Source of the DNA: Clostridium zeae | Lineage (GTDB): Bacteria > Bacillota > Clostridia > Clostridiales > Clostridiaceae | NCBI RefSeq assembly: GCF_017312485.1 | Contig: NZ_BMBA01000001.1 | Span: 608,396 to 672,395 of the forward strand | Direction: 5' to 3' | Length of the DNA stretch: 64,000 nucleotides | In this document: positions 9,030-18,307 of the stretch, piece after piece | Layout: each line of letters opens with the position of its first letter | Numbering within the stretch: the stretch's first letter is position 1 | Position numbers and translations under genes: made by a program | The notes under the pieces: model-generated | What the model saw: the letters and a program-made list of their open reading frames with translations, nothing else | What the model was told of the DNA's origin: nothing | Database searches by the model: none

Positions 9030-9836
9030 TTAGTATCTATCTATAAGATCCCCGATTGGGTCACCAGTATTTGAATTTCCACCGTTGCCAGAACCACCTT
9101 GTTTGCTAAGTACTAGGTAAACAAGAGCTAAAGCTACTCCTAATGCACCTAATCCGATAAGTGTGATTTGTGAAACAGTTGCAAGTACAAAACCTACTGC
9201 AAAGAATGGCCATACTTCTTTTGTAGCCATCATGTTGATTACCATTGCATAACCAACAGCTACTACCATTCCACCACCGATTGCTAAACCACCAGTTAAC
9301 CAACCAGGCATAGAAGCAAGTAATGAACGTATTGGATCAGCACCAATTGCTAATATTAAAGCTGCAGGTATTGCAATACGTACACCTTGTAAACATATAG
9401 CAGCTATTTGCCAAAATTCAACAGCGCCAAGATTTCCTTCTTTAGCAGCTGAATCCATGAAATGTACGAATGCTGTAGCAATAGTACGACAAATAATTGT
9501 TAATAATAAACCTGCAACTGCTAGAGGAACAGCTATAGCTATAGCTGAAGCAACTCCTTCTTTACCTTGACCACCAAGAACAAGAATTATTGCAGATGCA
9601 ACAGATGCTAATGCAGCATCTGGTGCTACGGCAGCACCTATGTTTGCCCAACCTAAGGCTATCATTTGAAGAGTACCACCTAGGATTAAGCAAGGTAATA
9701 AGTTACCAGTAACTAATCCGATTAATGTACAAGCAACTAATGGTTGATGGAATTGGAATTCATCCAATATACCTTCTACACCAGCTAGAAATGCTACAAT
9801 AATGACTAATATTATTTGAATTATATTTAAAGTCAC
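9030..9836 (-). CDS. manY: PTS mannose/fructose/sorbose IIC component
   Basis: The 268-residue polytopic IIC permease has the marks VEGILDEFQFHQPLVACTLI and LGGTLQMIALGWANIGAAVA near the N-terminus and several alanine/glycine-rich membrane helices. Translation starts at a GTG (9836) behind AAGGAGG; no ATG is available upstream in this frame. The C-terminus has a glycine/asparagine-rich tail (QGGSGNGGNSNTGDPIGD). It is 51 bases downstream of manX in the same operon and pairs with IID for uptake. Confidence 0.95.
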   Translation of the reverse strand: MTLNIIQIILVIIVAFLAGVEGILDEFQFHQPLVACTLIGLVTGNLLPCLILGGTLQMIALGWANIGAAVAPDAALASVASAIILVLGGQGKEGVASAIAIAVPLAVAGLLLTIICRTIATAFVHFMDSAAKEGNLGAVEFWQIAAICLQGVRIAIPAALILAIGADPIRSLLASMPGWLTGGLAIGGGMVVAVGYAMVINMMATKEVWPFFAVGFVLATVSQITLIGLGALGVALALVYLVLSKQGGSGNGGNSNTGDPIGDLIDRY

Positions 9837-9887
9837 GATTATTAAACCTCCTTTTTCTAAATAAATTAGACTACTTAAATAATTAAA

Positions 9888-10856
9888 TTATTTAACTTTA
9901 GCTAACTCGTCTTGTGCTTTTTTAAGTATTTCATCCATATTTCCCTTTGAATCATTTGGTACTTTACGAACATCGAAATTTAATCCAGCTTTTTTAAGCT
10001 TATTGAATGTATCGATATCTTGCTGATTGAAAGCAAGTACTTTACTTGGTTGAACTTTACCTATAGAGTGAGCCATTGAACCAACGTTTATTGTCTTCAA
10101 AGCTACTCCACCTTCTACTGCTCTAAGAACATCTTGTGGATTTTCGAACAGTAACATTGCACGTTGACCTCCAAAATGTTGGTCATCTTTTGCAAGTTTA
10201 ATCATGTGATCCACTGGAATAACATGAGCCTTTACTCCTGGAGGAGCAGCTTGTGTTATTAAGTTCTTACGAAGTTTATCTCTAGATACATCATCTGACA
10301 CTACAATAATTCTTGTAGGGTTCATAGCCTTTGTCCAAGCAGTTGCTACTTGACCATGAAGTAAACGTGAGTCAATTCTAGCTAGAACATACTCAAATTT
10401 CCCTGGTGCACCTGCGTTAGATTGTTGAACTGAAGCAGGTTTAGCAGTTACAGGTTCTAATGCTTCTGGCTTAACCTTAATTCCTTCTTTAGCTGATGTT
10501 AAGATGAAAGATGCAATCTCGTGTGCAGATTCCATAGAAAGTCTTGCACCATATGCTTCAATCAACATTGGTAGATTTAAACCAGCTACAATTGCCCATT
10601 TGTCTTTGTGTTCTTCAAATAGAGCATTTGCTTGATTGAATGGTGTACCGCCCCAAAGGTCAACTAAGAATAAAACCTCATCTTGGTTGTCAAAGGATGC
10701 GATTGCTTCTTTCATTTTTGCTTTAAGGTCATCAGGTCCTTGGCTTGGCATTAATGCAATAGCTTTAACGTTTTCTTGTTCTCCGAAAATCATTGAACCA
10801 GATTGTAATATGCCTTGAGCAAATTCACCGTGACTAGCAAGAATAATTCCTACCAT
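9888..10856 (-). CDS. manX: PTS mannose-type IIAB fusion protein
   Basis: The 322-residue cytoplasmic protein combines IIA (residues 1-~135, phospho-His in ILASHGEFAQGI, His9) and IIB (residues ~158-322, phospho-His in RIDSRLLHGQVATAW). An alanine/proline-rich linker lies between. Phosphate passes from HPr to IIA to IIB to the incoming sugar. AGGAGG precedes the ATG. It leads the manXYZ operon. I looked for a -24/-12 sigma-54 promoter, usual for LevR/ManR-controlled man operons, and did not find one. Confidence 0.95.
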   Translation of the reverse strand: MVGIILASHGEFAQGILQSGSMIFGEQENVKAIALMPSQGPDDLKAKMKEAIASFDNQDEVLFLVDLWGGTPFNQANALFEEHKDKWAIVAGLNLPMLIEAYGARLSMESAHEIASFILTSAKEGIKVKPEALEPVTAKPASVQQSNAGAPGKFEYVLARIDSRLLHGQVATAWTKAMNPTRIIVVSDDVSRDKLRKNLITQAAPPGVKAHVIPVDHMIKLAKDDQHFGGQRAMLLFENPQDVLRAVEGGVALKTINVGSMAHSIGKVQPSKVLAFNQQDIDTFNKLKKAGLNFDVRKVPNDSKGNMDEILKKAQDELAKVK

Positions 10857-11357
10857 TTTTTTATACCTCCTAATTATATATTTGTTACAAATACAAAAAG
10901 CATGAGCATCAAAATAAAATCTATAATATAGGTTGTTGTTTTCTCACACAGTTTATACACAAAATTTAATCATTAAGAATAAATAATAACGTTATAAAAG
11001 TATAAACTATATGATTTAACAAACCAATATTAAATAATTTTATTTAAGTACGCTCATGCCTAATCGAATCAGTAACATGTCGAATATTAATTTTTATCGT
11101 ACTCTACTTAGAAGACATATCTAAATGTTTCTCTCTTGAGTACGTTTCCATAATAACATCATTCTTTATATGTTTCAACATATTTTTTTAAATTTTTTCT
11201 ATTTTTTTTATTTCTTTATTCTTCTACGTTAAAATTCCACCTACTTTACGCAAAACCATAAGCACAGGTCGGTGGTTTCATAAACCCAGAATTAAAGCCA
11301 TTTACAGTAATATTTCTACCAGTTTTGATATTTAAAAATTCAATAATTTTCTATACA
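10857..11357. other. intergenic region upstream of manX
   Basis: The region holds the presumed manX promoter. Two related stretches, AAGTACGCTCATG and GAGTACGTTTCC, lie about 80 bases apart and could be a regulatory direct repeat. A minus-strand open stretch ending at 11246 encodes a short peptide with the tail GFMKPPTCAYGFA but no start codon. Confidence 0.35.
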
Positions 11358-11359
11358 GT

Positions 11360-11393
11360 AAAAAACTGCTGACAAAATATATTTATCAGCAGT
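11360..11393 (-). terminator. terminator of the multicopper oxidase gene
   Basis: ACTGCTGA and TCAGCAGT enclose a loop, followed on the minus strand by TTTTT, 27 bases past the oxidase stop. Confidence 0.8.
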
Positions 11394-11419
11394 CTAAAGC
11401 TATGAAGTCATTTTTATTT

Positions 11420-13627
11420 TCAATTTTTTCTGATACAAATTTTTATAATATCTTTTTCTGCAAAATTATAAGCTACTTGCTTACCAGTAAGAGGCTGTGT
11501 TCCAAAATTTCTAGTATGAGCAAAAACTTCGCATAATACTGTTACGCCAGTAATGCTGAATTCATCGCCTTCGTTAGCATCCTCCCTATAAATTAAACTT
11601 TGGAAAGGAGTATCATCTATGATCTCTTTTTCTTGCTCAAATCCATTATCTAAAGCAGCTGTATATTTGATAGTTCTACGGACAAAACCACTGATAACAA
11701 CATTCTCAGGGCACACAGCTTCAATATTTGCATAAACAATATTATTGTGAATAATAGGAGCATCTTTCAGTGCAGGAGGAACTAATTGGGTACTTCCTTC
11801 TACCATAACCTGAGAACAAGTCTGAGGGTTGGCTACAACGCTAGGACAGGAGATAACCTTAAGCGGTCTCATCATTTCATTATCCTCATGATCTATGATA
11901 TGACAATGCCACACATATCCAGGACCTGAAGTAGGATCAAATGAAAATAAATTAACCCCTGGCTTAACTATTTTAGAATTTGCATCTTGTGGTGCAAATC
12001 GAAGTTTAATTCTAGTAACTTTTCCTGGCAATGCTATGACAGTATCTTTCCATCCACGCTCATTTAAAGCAGGGTCAATAGGATTACCTATTAAGAAAGG
12101 TTCTACAGGCAGTGAAATTGTTGGATGCATAAGAGGTGTCTCCCCATTAAGTTTAATCCACTCTTGACTATATTTTGCATTGTCGAAGTTCTGACGATTT
12201 TCAATTTGAAATTGTATTAAGTGCACATGGATAGGATGTGCACCATTTGTAAGGTTAACAAGCTCCCATTCTACTGTCGATCCAACTATTGGTAATTCTG
12301 AAATTGGAGCCTCCCACATCTGTCCATCTAATAATAATTCAGTTGGAGCAGTTGCTTGGCCAACTACATTCAAAGTTAAAATCTTCTTTGGTACATCCGG
12401 GGTCAATATAGGTATTTTATTCAATTCATCCGGAAGCTTAGTTGGTAAAACAACAGGTGTATCAAGGACAGTAAACTGCATAATTTGTCCTACAGTATTT
12501 GGATCTGGTGCATTACCATTAGGATAAGGAGTTTTAGCATTATTATTGAGAATAACAGTTGTTTTAGGCTTTAACATAGAAAAATCTATTAAAATGTCGG
12601 CACGTTCTCCTGGTGAGAGTAATAGTTCAGTTAACGTTACAGGAAAAGGAAGAAAGCCTCCATCAGAGCCAATCTGAATGAAGTTCTGATTATTTGAAAG
12701 CTTAAAGTTGTAGGTTCTGTTATTAGATCCGTTTAAAAGCCTAAATCTATATTGTCTACGCTCTACATCTAAATTAGGCCATACCCTTCCATTGACCATA
12801 ATAGTATTACCCACAAACGCTGGCCTCCAATAAGGATGAACATTAGGACTTACACCATTACTTGGAAATAATAATGAACCATCTTCATTGAATGAACGAT
12901 CTTGAATTGCAAGCGGAATATCATATGGACCTTTTGGAAGAAGCGGAGATATTTTATTATTTGGATCTTCTATTAAATAGAATCCTGCTAGACCAGCATA
13001 AACATCAAGACGTGTAGTTCCCAAGGCATGGTCATGATACCAAAGTGTAGTTGGCTCTTGCTTGTTCGGATAGGTATACCGACTCTTTGAAAATTCTGGT
13101 CCCGTTTTTTCCTCCCCAGCGGTAAACCAAGTATCCGGACCGCCATCAGAATCAGATTGAACTTCTCCGCCATGCAAGTGCGTAACAAGAGGAACTGGAC
13201 TCTGTGCTAAAGAATATCCTGGTGGAAAAGGCAAAAATGGTGGTGTTGGTGTTGGCATATTATTTGGATTCGCCCAATGTAAAGTGGGATCCACTGCAAA
13301 TTGATTCGGTTCAGTAATATTATTTATCCACTGTACATTGCTTGGAATCCCTCTGACTGCCTTAAAAGTAGGGCCTGGCGAACTACGAAAGCAACGAATT
13401 TTACCTGTACTTGTATCCTCAACATTACTTTCATACCCCCAGACAGTTGTCTTAGGGAAAATATTTGGAAGAATCTGCTGCTTAAATTGAATCATACTGA
13501 TAGTGTAATTATAACTTATCTCCTTACCTGTAACAGGATCTTTTACAATTACAGGCTTATATACTGGAGGAATAAACAATTCACTTACATATTTAGGAAT
13601 AGAGTTTGGGTCCAATGGTTTTACCAT
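11420..13627 (-). CDS. CotA-like multicopper oxidase with C-terminal SPOCS-like extension
   Basis: Residues 1-~590 are a three-cupredoxin laccase of the CotA/bilirubin-oxidase type. The copper motifs are THLHGG (His150, His152), WYHDHALG (His198, His200), HPIHVHLIQF, and the type-1 site WHCHIIDHEDNEMM. These oxidise phenolic or metal substrates with reduction of O2 to water, and CotA sits in the Bacillus outer spore coat. The remaining ~140 residues (from about 595) are extra compared with CotA. They include ISGFVRRTIKYTAAL, reminiscent of the DUF3794/SPOCS domain of spore coat proteins. A coat location is inferred. GGAG precedes the ATG; the gene is monocistronic. Confidence 0.9.
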   Translation of the reverse strand: MVKPLDPNSIPKYVSELFIPPVYKPVIVKDPVTGKEISYNYTISMIQFKQQILPNIFPKTTVWGYESNVEDTSTGKIRCFRSSPGPTFKAVRGIPSNVQWINNITEPNQFAVDPTLHWANPNNMPTPTPPFLPFPPGYSLAQSPVPLVTHLHGGEVQSDSDGGPDTWFTAGEEKTGPEFSKSRYTYPNKQEPTTLWYHDHALGTTRLDVYAGLAGFYLIEDPNNKISPLLPKGPYDIPLAIQDRSFNEDGSLLFPSNGVSPNVHPYWRPAFVGNTIMVNGRVWPNLDVERRQYRFRLLNGSNNRTYNFKLSNNQNFIQIGSDGGFLPFPVTLTELLLSPGERADILIDFSMLKPKTTVILNNNAKTPYPNGNAPDPNTVGQIMQFTVLDTPVVLPTKLPDELNKIPILTPDVPKKILTLNVVGQATAPTELLLDGQMWEAPISELPIVGSTVEWELVNLTNGAHPIHVHLIQFQIENRQNFDNAKYSQEWIKLNGETPLMHPTISLPVEPFLIGNPIDPALNERGWKDTVIALPGKVTRIKLRFAPQDANSKIVKPGVNLFSFDPTSGPGYVWHCHIIDHEDNEMMRPLKVISCPSVVANPQTCSQVMVEGSTQLVPPALKDAPIIHNNIVYANIEAVCPENVVISGFVRRTIKYTAALDNGFEQEKEIIDDTPFQSLIYREDANEGDEFSITGVTVLCEVFAHTRNFGTQPLTGKQVAYNFAEKDIIKICIRKN

Positions 13628-13953
13628 ATCTGTGTTCTCCTTTTTTATATAATTACAAAAGGATATTTGCTTATAGTTCTGTTATATTTTTACTATGCTT
13701 GTTCATTTCTGTAGCATAAGAACATATAACTTTACCTGATAATTCTTTTACTCTTACAGGGTTATAATCCTGTCAGTATAATATATGATTGTTAAATCCT
13801 ACGGTTACATTTTTCTTGTATTGCAATAAAAGTTTACATAAGATCCATTAGTTAGTGGTTTAACGTATTGAAAAGCCTCACTTATTTATGATTCGCTTCT
13901 TCGGTAACCTACTAAACTCGGACCTGTTTAAGTTATATATTAAAATTAAAATA
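13628..13953. other. intergenic region upstream of the oxidase
   Basis: No gene is visible. The sequence is AT-rich and should contain the oxidase promoter; I could not assign a convincing sporulation sigma factor box by eye. Confidence 0.3.
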
Positions 13954-13988
13954 CCCCACGAAAATCCAAATTCTAGATTTTCGTGGGG
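13954..13988 (-). terminator. strong terminator of the LRR gene
   Basis: CCCCACGAAAATC pairs perfectly with GATTTTCGTGGGG. TATTTTAATTTT follows on the minus strand, about 140 bases past the LRR stop codon. Confidence 0.75.
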
Positions 13989-14128
13989 TTTCATGGTAGA
14001 GGCGAAGCATATTAAGTAAAATCCTCCATATTAGGAATAAGTAATCTTTATATAGAGATTAAACTTATATACTCACCATTTAATCCGCCTTCTAATTCTT
14101 TAATTATTTTTTTCTTGAGCAAACAGAT

Positions 14129-16729
14129 TTAGAAAAACATTTTACATTTAGATATTGCTTTTGATAATGATGATTTATTATCATTACTAATTTGATTCTG
14201 TCTTAAATCAAGTGTATGTAACCCAGATAGTCCTTTTAATGCGCTTATATCACTAACTTTAGCATTAGCTAAGTAAAGGTACTGTAACGTTGTTAATCCC
14301 TTCAATGTACTTATATCACTAATTTGATTCTGATTTAAGTAAAGTGTTTGTAATTTTGTTAATCCCTTCAAGCTAGTTACATCTTTAATTTTAGTATTAT
14401 TTAAATAAAGAGCTTGTAATTTTGTTAATCCTTTCAATGTACCCATATCACTAATTTGATTATTTGATAAATGGAGCGACTGCAGATTAGTTAATCCCTT
14501 CAGGGCACTTATATCTTTAACTCCATTATCATCTAAATAAAGGGTCTGTAATTTAGTTAATCCAGCCAAGGTGCTTACATCTTTTATTTTATTATTATCT
14601 AAATACAGTGTCTGTAATTTAGTTAACCCTTTCAAGGCACTTATATCACTGATTTGAGCATTAGATAAATAAAGATACTGTAAATTTGTTAATCCTTTTA
14701 ATACACTTATATCTTTAATTGGAGCATTAGATAAATAAAGATATTGTAAATTAACTAACCCCTTCAACGCACTTATATCTATAATTTTATTATCATGCAA
14801 ATAAAGTGTCTGTAAATTTGTTAATCCCTTTAACACACTTATATCACAGAATTGATAATTATCTAAATAAAGATTCTTCAATTTAGTTAATCCTTTTAAT
14901 GCACTTATATCACTGGTTTTAGTATTTGATAAATAAAGGTACTGTAAATTTACTAACCCTTTCAAGGCACTTATATCACTGATGTAGTTACTAACATGAT
15001 AATAATTATTTAAATCTAGAGACTGTAAATTTACTAATCCCTTCAAAGCACTTATATCGCTGATTTTATTGTACCCTAAATTAAGTGACTGTAAATTTGT
15101 TAAACCTTTTAACGCATTTATATCTTTGATTTTATTATTGTATAAATTTAGATTCTTTAAATTTTTCAAATTTTTTAATGCGCTTATATCACTAATTAAA
15201 TTCTTATTTAAATCAAGAGCTTGTAAATTAGTCAAATTTTCGATTCCACTTAAATCTAGTATATTTTTTTGTTGTGCTTTTAACGAAGTAATTTTTTCCA
15301 CATCACTTTTATACAAATTTCCTAAAGGCTTTCCTAATGCAGTTCTAATTACCGATTCTAATGCTTTACTCTTAAAAGTTACTATAGGATTATTTTGTGC
15401 AGTCACTGTTACATTAGCTATTTTACTATTTTCGTTTGTAATTCCTTGAACTGCAAATTCATTAACTTTAATTGAAGAATTCAATATTATTGCTGAACTT
15501 TTAGGCACTGTTGATGTTACCTCCGAAGAAGGCTGTACATTTATTTCATCATTTAAGCTACCACTAACAATGCTTATTTCATCTACGTATAAATCGCTTA
15601 CATTATTCCATCCATTAGGCCCAGCACTCTCGAAGGACATCTGAGCAATCTGCCCACCAAGACTTTGTCTTATACTTGATATATCAAGATTTAAAGTTTG
15701 AAAGCCTAAGCTTGTATCTATTTTAGGTGTAACAATATTTAAGGATGGATCCCCATTAAATATTACCCTTATAGCTTGAGCAGGACTTGTATTTCCTAAA
15801 CTGATGCTTAATTGAAGCTTGTCCGAATTCGTCATGCCAATTATATTTATAGGACTAGCAAAAACTGCTTCTGGGCTTGGTGCATATACATTATTCATCA
15901 AATTAGAATATTTAATACAATTCGTACCTCCAACACCTTCATTAGCAACCTCTCCAGTTATATTCCCCCACTGTGCAGGGTTGAAGTAGATGTTTGATTC
16001 ATCATGATATATAGAAATCGGTAATGAATTAGATACTGGCTGCGAAGGTTGTACTGGTGCAATTACTGGAAGTGGTGTTGATCCTGTAGATCTTACAATA
16101 CTTATTTCATTTACATACAAATTCTTTACGCTCTGCCAGCCATTAGGCCCAGCACCTTCAAAGGACATCTTTGTAATTTTCCCTCCAAGTTTTGCACGTA
16201 TATTTGATATATCCAGATTTAATTCTTCAAATACTGATGTTTTATTCAAATTAGGAGTGACAACATTTAAAGATGGATCCCCATTAAAAATAATCCTTAC
16301 AGGCTGAGAGGTCGGTACAGTCCCTATATCCATGATTAAATGAAGCCTGTCCGAATCAACCATATTACTAATATCTTTTGGACTTGAAAATATTATGTCA
16401 GGACCTGGTGAATATATATTGTTTTCTAAATTAGAATACTTTATACAGTTTGAACCACCAACTCCTTCCTGAGAAATTGATGCAGTTATATTTCCCCAAT
16501 GTCCAGCATTGAAGATAATATCAGTCTCACCATTGTATATTGAAATCGGAAAAGATGCTTGTGTTGGATCTGAGGGTAATGTCTCTGTTGGTGGCGGATC
16601 AGTGTTTGTACTGCTAGAGTTATTATCTAGGTTCTGAATTTGAGCATAGGCTTTATAAGTTGTACCACCATTTACTAGTCCTACAATAACAACGCTGATT
16701 AATAAAAAATTTAACACCTTTTTTTTCAT
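14129..16729 (-). CDS. secreted leucine-rich-repeat protein with two N-terminal beta-sandwich repeats
   Basis: The 866-residue protein starts with a signal peptide (MKKKVLNFLLISVVIVGLVN, likely cleavage after AYA near residue 29). Two ~155-residue copies of a module follow, with IIFNAGHWGNITASIS / IYFNPAQWGNITGEVA and EGVGGxNCIKYSNL, probably a carbohydrate-binding-like beta sandwich. A linker leads into about seventeen 22-residue internalin/SDS22-type repeats (LKGLTNLQYLYLSNAQISDI). No LPXTG, SLH or membrane anchor is seen at the C-terminus. A c-di-GMP-I riboswitch lies upstream, so a role in surface attachment or lifestyle switching is inferred. The function of the beta-sandwich module is unknown. 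Confidence 0.88.
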   Translation of the reverse strand: MKKKVLNFLLISVVIVGLVNGGTTYKAYAQIQNLDNNSSSTNTDPPPTETLPSDPTQASFPISIYNGETDIIFNAGHWGNITASISQEGVGGSNCIKYSNLENNIYSPGPDIIFSSPKDISNMVDSDRLHLIMDIGTVPTSQPVRIIFNGDPSLNVVTPNLNKTSVFEELNLDISNIRAKLGGKITKMSFEGAGPNGWQSVKNLYVNEISIVRSTGSTPLPVIAPVQPSQPVSNSLPISIYHDESNIYFNPAQWGNITGEVANEGVGGTNCIKYSNLMNNVYAPSPEAVFASPINIIGMTNSDKLQLSISLGNTSPAQAIRVIFNGDPSLNIVTPKIDTSLGFQTLNLDISSIRQSLGGQIAQMSFESAGPNGWNNVSDLYVDEISIVSGSLNDEINVQPSSEVTSTVPKSSAIILNSSIKVNEFAVQGITNENSKIANVTVTAQNNPIVTFKSKALESVIRTALGKPLGNLYKSDVEKITSLKAQQKNILDLSGIENLTNLQALDLNKNLISDISALKNLKNLKNLNLYNNKIKDINALKGLTNLQSLNLGYNKISDISALKGLVNLQSLDLNNYYHVSNYISDISALKGLVNLQYLYLSNTKTSDISALKGLTKLKNLYLDNYQFCDISVLKGLTNLQTLYLHDNKIIDISALKGLVNLQYLYLSNAPIKDISVLKGLTNLQYLYLSNAQISDISALKGLTKLQTLYLDNNKIKDVSTLAGLTKLQTLYLDDNGVKDISALKGLTNLQSLHLSNNQISDMGTLKGLTKLQALYLNNTKIKDVTSLKGLTKLQTLYLNQNQISDISTLKGLTTLQYLYLANAKVSDISALKGLSGLHTLDLRQNQISNDNKSSLSKAISKCKMFF

Positions 16730-16777
16730 AATTTTTTCTCTTGACCTCCATTTTTAAATTCTTTAATAACGAATTAA

Positions 16778-16804
16778 AGCTGTGCTCCTCAAAGGAACAC
16801 AGCT
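16778..16804 (-). terminator. riboswitch expression-platform hairpin
   Basis: AGCTGTG pairs with CACAGCT with an inner TCCT/AGGA stem, followed by TTTAATTC. It sits between the aptamer and the LRR start. The short T-run makes it a candidate rather than a certain terminator. Confidence 0.5.
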
Positions 16805-16845
16805 CGAGTCATTCTAAATTAATGCTTTAGCAAAATAATATATTA

Positions 16846-16925
16846 ATGCAACTCGGCTATCATAGCATTAAACCTTAGACCCGTAGCTTTGCGTCCTTAT
16901 CTTTCGACAAGTTTGCCTTTGAGTT
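16846..16925 (-). promoter_or_regulatory. cyclic-di-GMP-I (GEMM-I) riboswitch aptamer
   Basis: Read on the minus strand the element shows GGCAAACTTGTCGAAAGA (P1b stem with GAAA tetraloop), GGACGCAAAGCTACGGGTC (conserved GACGCAAAGC block and tetraloop receptor) and CTAAGG. A second stem ending ATGATAGCCGAGTTGC follows. Block order and sequence match clostridial c-di-GMP class I aptamers. It lies ~115 bases before the LRR gene, which it should regulate. Whether ligand turns expression off or on cannot be settled from the platform hairpin. Confidence 0.9.
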
Positions 16926-17116
16926 TTTTTAATTGTTATTTTAATTATATTATAAATATTACAATAAATCAAATAGTACAATAATTAGTTATTTGGATGT
17001 AATAATGGAACTATATCTACTTTAATAACTTTACGAATTGTAAAAGCTATCAAAATGATTCAGATAAATTTTCTATAACTGTTCATCTTATTGACAAGGC
17101 AATCTTTGTATATTAA

Positions 17117-17137
17117 TATATGTATATGCATATATAT
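17117..17137. promoter_or_regulatory. palindromic ATATGCATAT site 1
   Basis: TATATGTATATGCATATATA is a near-palindrome sharing the ATATGCATATA core with sites at 17262 and 18765. It is a candidate MarR operator. Confidence 0.4.
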
Positions 17138-17257
17138 TTTTAATCTAACCTTACACAATTTAAAGATAAGATTTTAATTTTATAATTTGCCTATCTTATT
17201 TTTGTATAAATACGCATTATGTAATTAAAACAAGCTATTAATAATATTTTTTTACAC

Positions 17258-17280
17258 ATATATATGCATATACATGTATT
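17258..17280. promoter_or_regulatory. palindromic ATATGCATAT site 2
   Basis: The 14-base sequence ATATGCATATACAT (17262-17275) is identical to that at 18765-18778 upstream of the MarR gene. It lies ~180 bases upstream of the nitroreductase start. Confidence 0.5.
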
Positions 17281-17332
17281 TTAGAGACTGTAGCTTTTAA
17301 ATATGTACAGATCAACAATAAATATCCGAAAC

Positions 17333-17362
17333 CTATTTTCAAAACTCCAACGGGTTCCGGTA
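17333..17362. repeat. partial copy of the dispersed repeat
   Basis: CTATTTTCAAAACTCC-AACGGGTTCCGG resembles the reverse complement of one arm and loop of 2735-2815 (CTATTTTCAAAACTCC-TCTGGGTTCTGA). Confidence 0.35.
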
Positions 17363-17452
17363 AAAGGATTATAAAATTACAAGCACAATTACCAAGTTAC
17401 ACATCAATATAAGTTAACAATAAAAAATTTTATAAATGAGGAGTATATTACA

Positions 17453-18259
17453 ATGAGTCTAATAACTTTAAATCAAGAAAAATGCATTAAGTGTGGAATG
17501 TGTGTAAAGGAATGTCCTACAAACGTAATAAAGATGGAGGAAAATGGTCCTAAAGAAATTAACCCAGATGCATGTTTAGCCTGTGGACATTGTGTGGCTG
17601 TTTGTCCTAAGGAAGCTATTGATAATAAGAAAACACCACTGTCAGATCAGATTAGCATAAAAGATGCTCCAAAACTATCTGCAGAAGAAGCTGAAAACTT
17701 TATAAGATCTCGTAGATCTATCCGTAGCTTTAAGGATAAAAGTGTATCTAGAGAAGATTTATTAAAGCTAGTGGATATAGCACACTACGCTCCAACTGCA
17801 AGCAATCTTCAAGGAGTGTCATTTGTAATTGTTGATGATAAGGAAGTAATAAAGAATGCTGCAAAGGTTTCTGCTGATTGGCTTCAAAACCACCCTGTAT
17901 ATAGTAAAGCCTTTGCTGGTATGTTAAATGAATTTAATCAAAGTGGCGTAGATACTATTTTAAGAGATACTCCAAGCATTATTTTAGCTATATCAGACAA
18001 AAACTTTTTTAAAGGAAGAGAAAATTCCATACTATCTCTAACATATCTTGAGCTTTTTGCCCCTTCACTTGGTCTTGGGTCATGCTGGGCTGGAGTATTC
18101 GAATGTTGTGCCTTAAGCGATGATTCCCCTATACTTGAAGTTTTTAAAGTACCAGAAGGAAAGAAAATCACTGGAGTTGTTATGGTAGGTCACCCTAAAC
18201 ATTCATTTAATAGATTAACAACTAGAAATGCTCTTGATGTAGCATTTTATGAAAAATAA
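17453..18259 (+). CDS. nitroreductase family protein with N-terminal 2[4Fe-4S] ferredoxin domain
   Basis: Residues 1-60 carry two four-cysteine ferredoxin motifs, CIKCGMCVKECP and CLACGHCVAVCP. Residues ~85-268 are a nitroreductase flavoprotein (RSRRSIRSFKDKSV, HYAPTASNLQGVSF, GLGSCWAGVFE). The iron-sulphur domain probably feeds electrons to FMN, so ferredoxin-linked reduction of nitro or other organic acceptors is expected in this anaerobe. GAGGAG precedes the ATG. It is convergent with a MarR regulator, with a shared terminator between, and both have the same palindrome upstream. Confidence 0.93.
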   Translation: MSLITLNQEKCIKCGMCVKECPTNVIKMEENGPKEINPDACLACGHCVAVCPKEAIDNKKTPLSDQISIKDAPKLSAEEAENFIRSRRSIRSFKDKSVSREDLLKLVDIAHYAPTASNLQGVSFVIVDDKEVIKNAAKVSADWLQNHPVYSKAFAGMLNEFNQSGVDTILRDTPSIILAISDKNFFKGRENSILSLTYLELFAPSLGLGSCWAGVFECCALSDDSPILEVFKVPEGKKITGVVMVGHPKHSFNRLTTRNALDVAFYEK

Positions 18260-18262
18260 ACT

Positions 18263-18301
18263 AAAGAAAGCTTGAATACTTTATGTACTCAAGCTTTCTT
18301 T
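18263..18301. terminator. bidirectional terminator between nitroreductase and MarR genes
   Basis: AAAGAAAGCTTGA pairs with TCAAGCTTTCTTT; both strands give a stem followed by T-rich sequence. Confidence 0.75.
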
Positions 18302-18307
18302 CCTTCT

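Larger units (their letters stand above)
16926..17452. other. 527-base intergenic region between riboswitch and nitroreductase
   Basis: The region contains no gene. It holds two ATATGCATAT palindromes and a partial copy of the dispersed repeat, listed separately, and must include promoters for both flanking transcripts. Confidence 0.4.

Noticed and set aside
10857..11250. Sigma-54 promoter with LevR/ManR control of the man operon
   Set aside because: I searched the minus strand for the GG-N10-GC pattern with consensus flanks and found no acceptable match; no levR-type gene is present.
14200..15250. Regular ~66-base repeats resembling a repeat array
   Set aside because: They are the DNA of 22-residue leucine-rich repeats in an intact reading frame, not CRISPR or a satellite.
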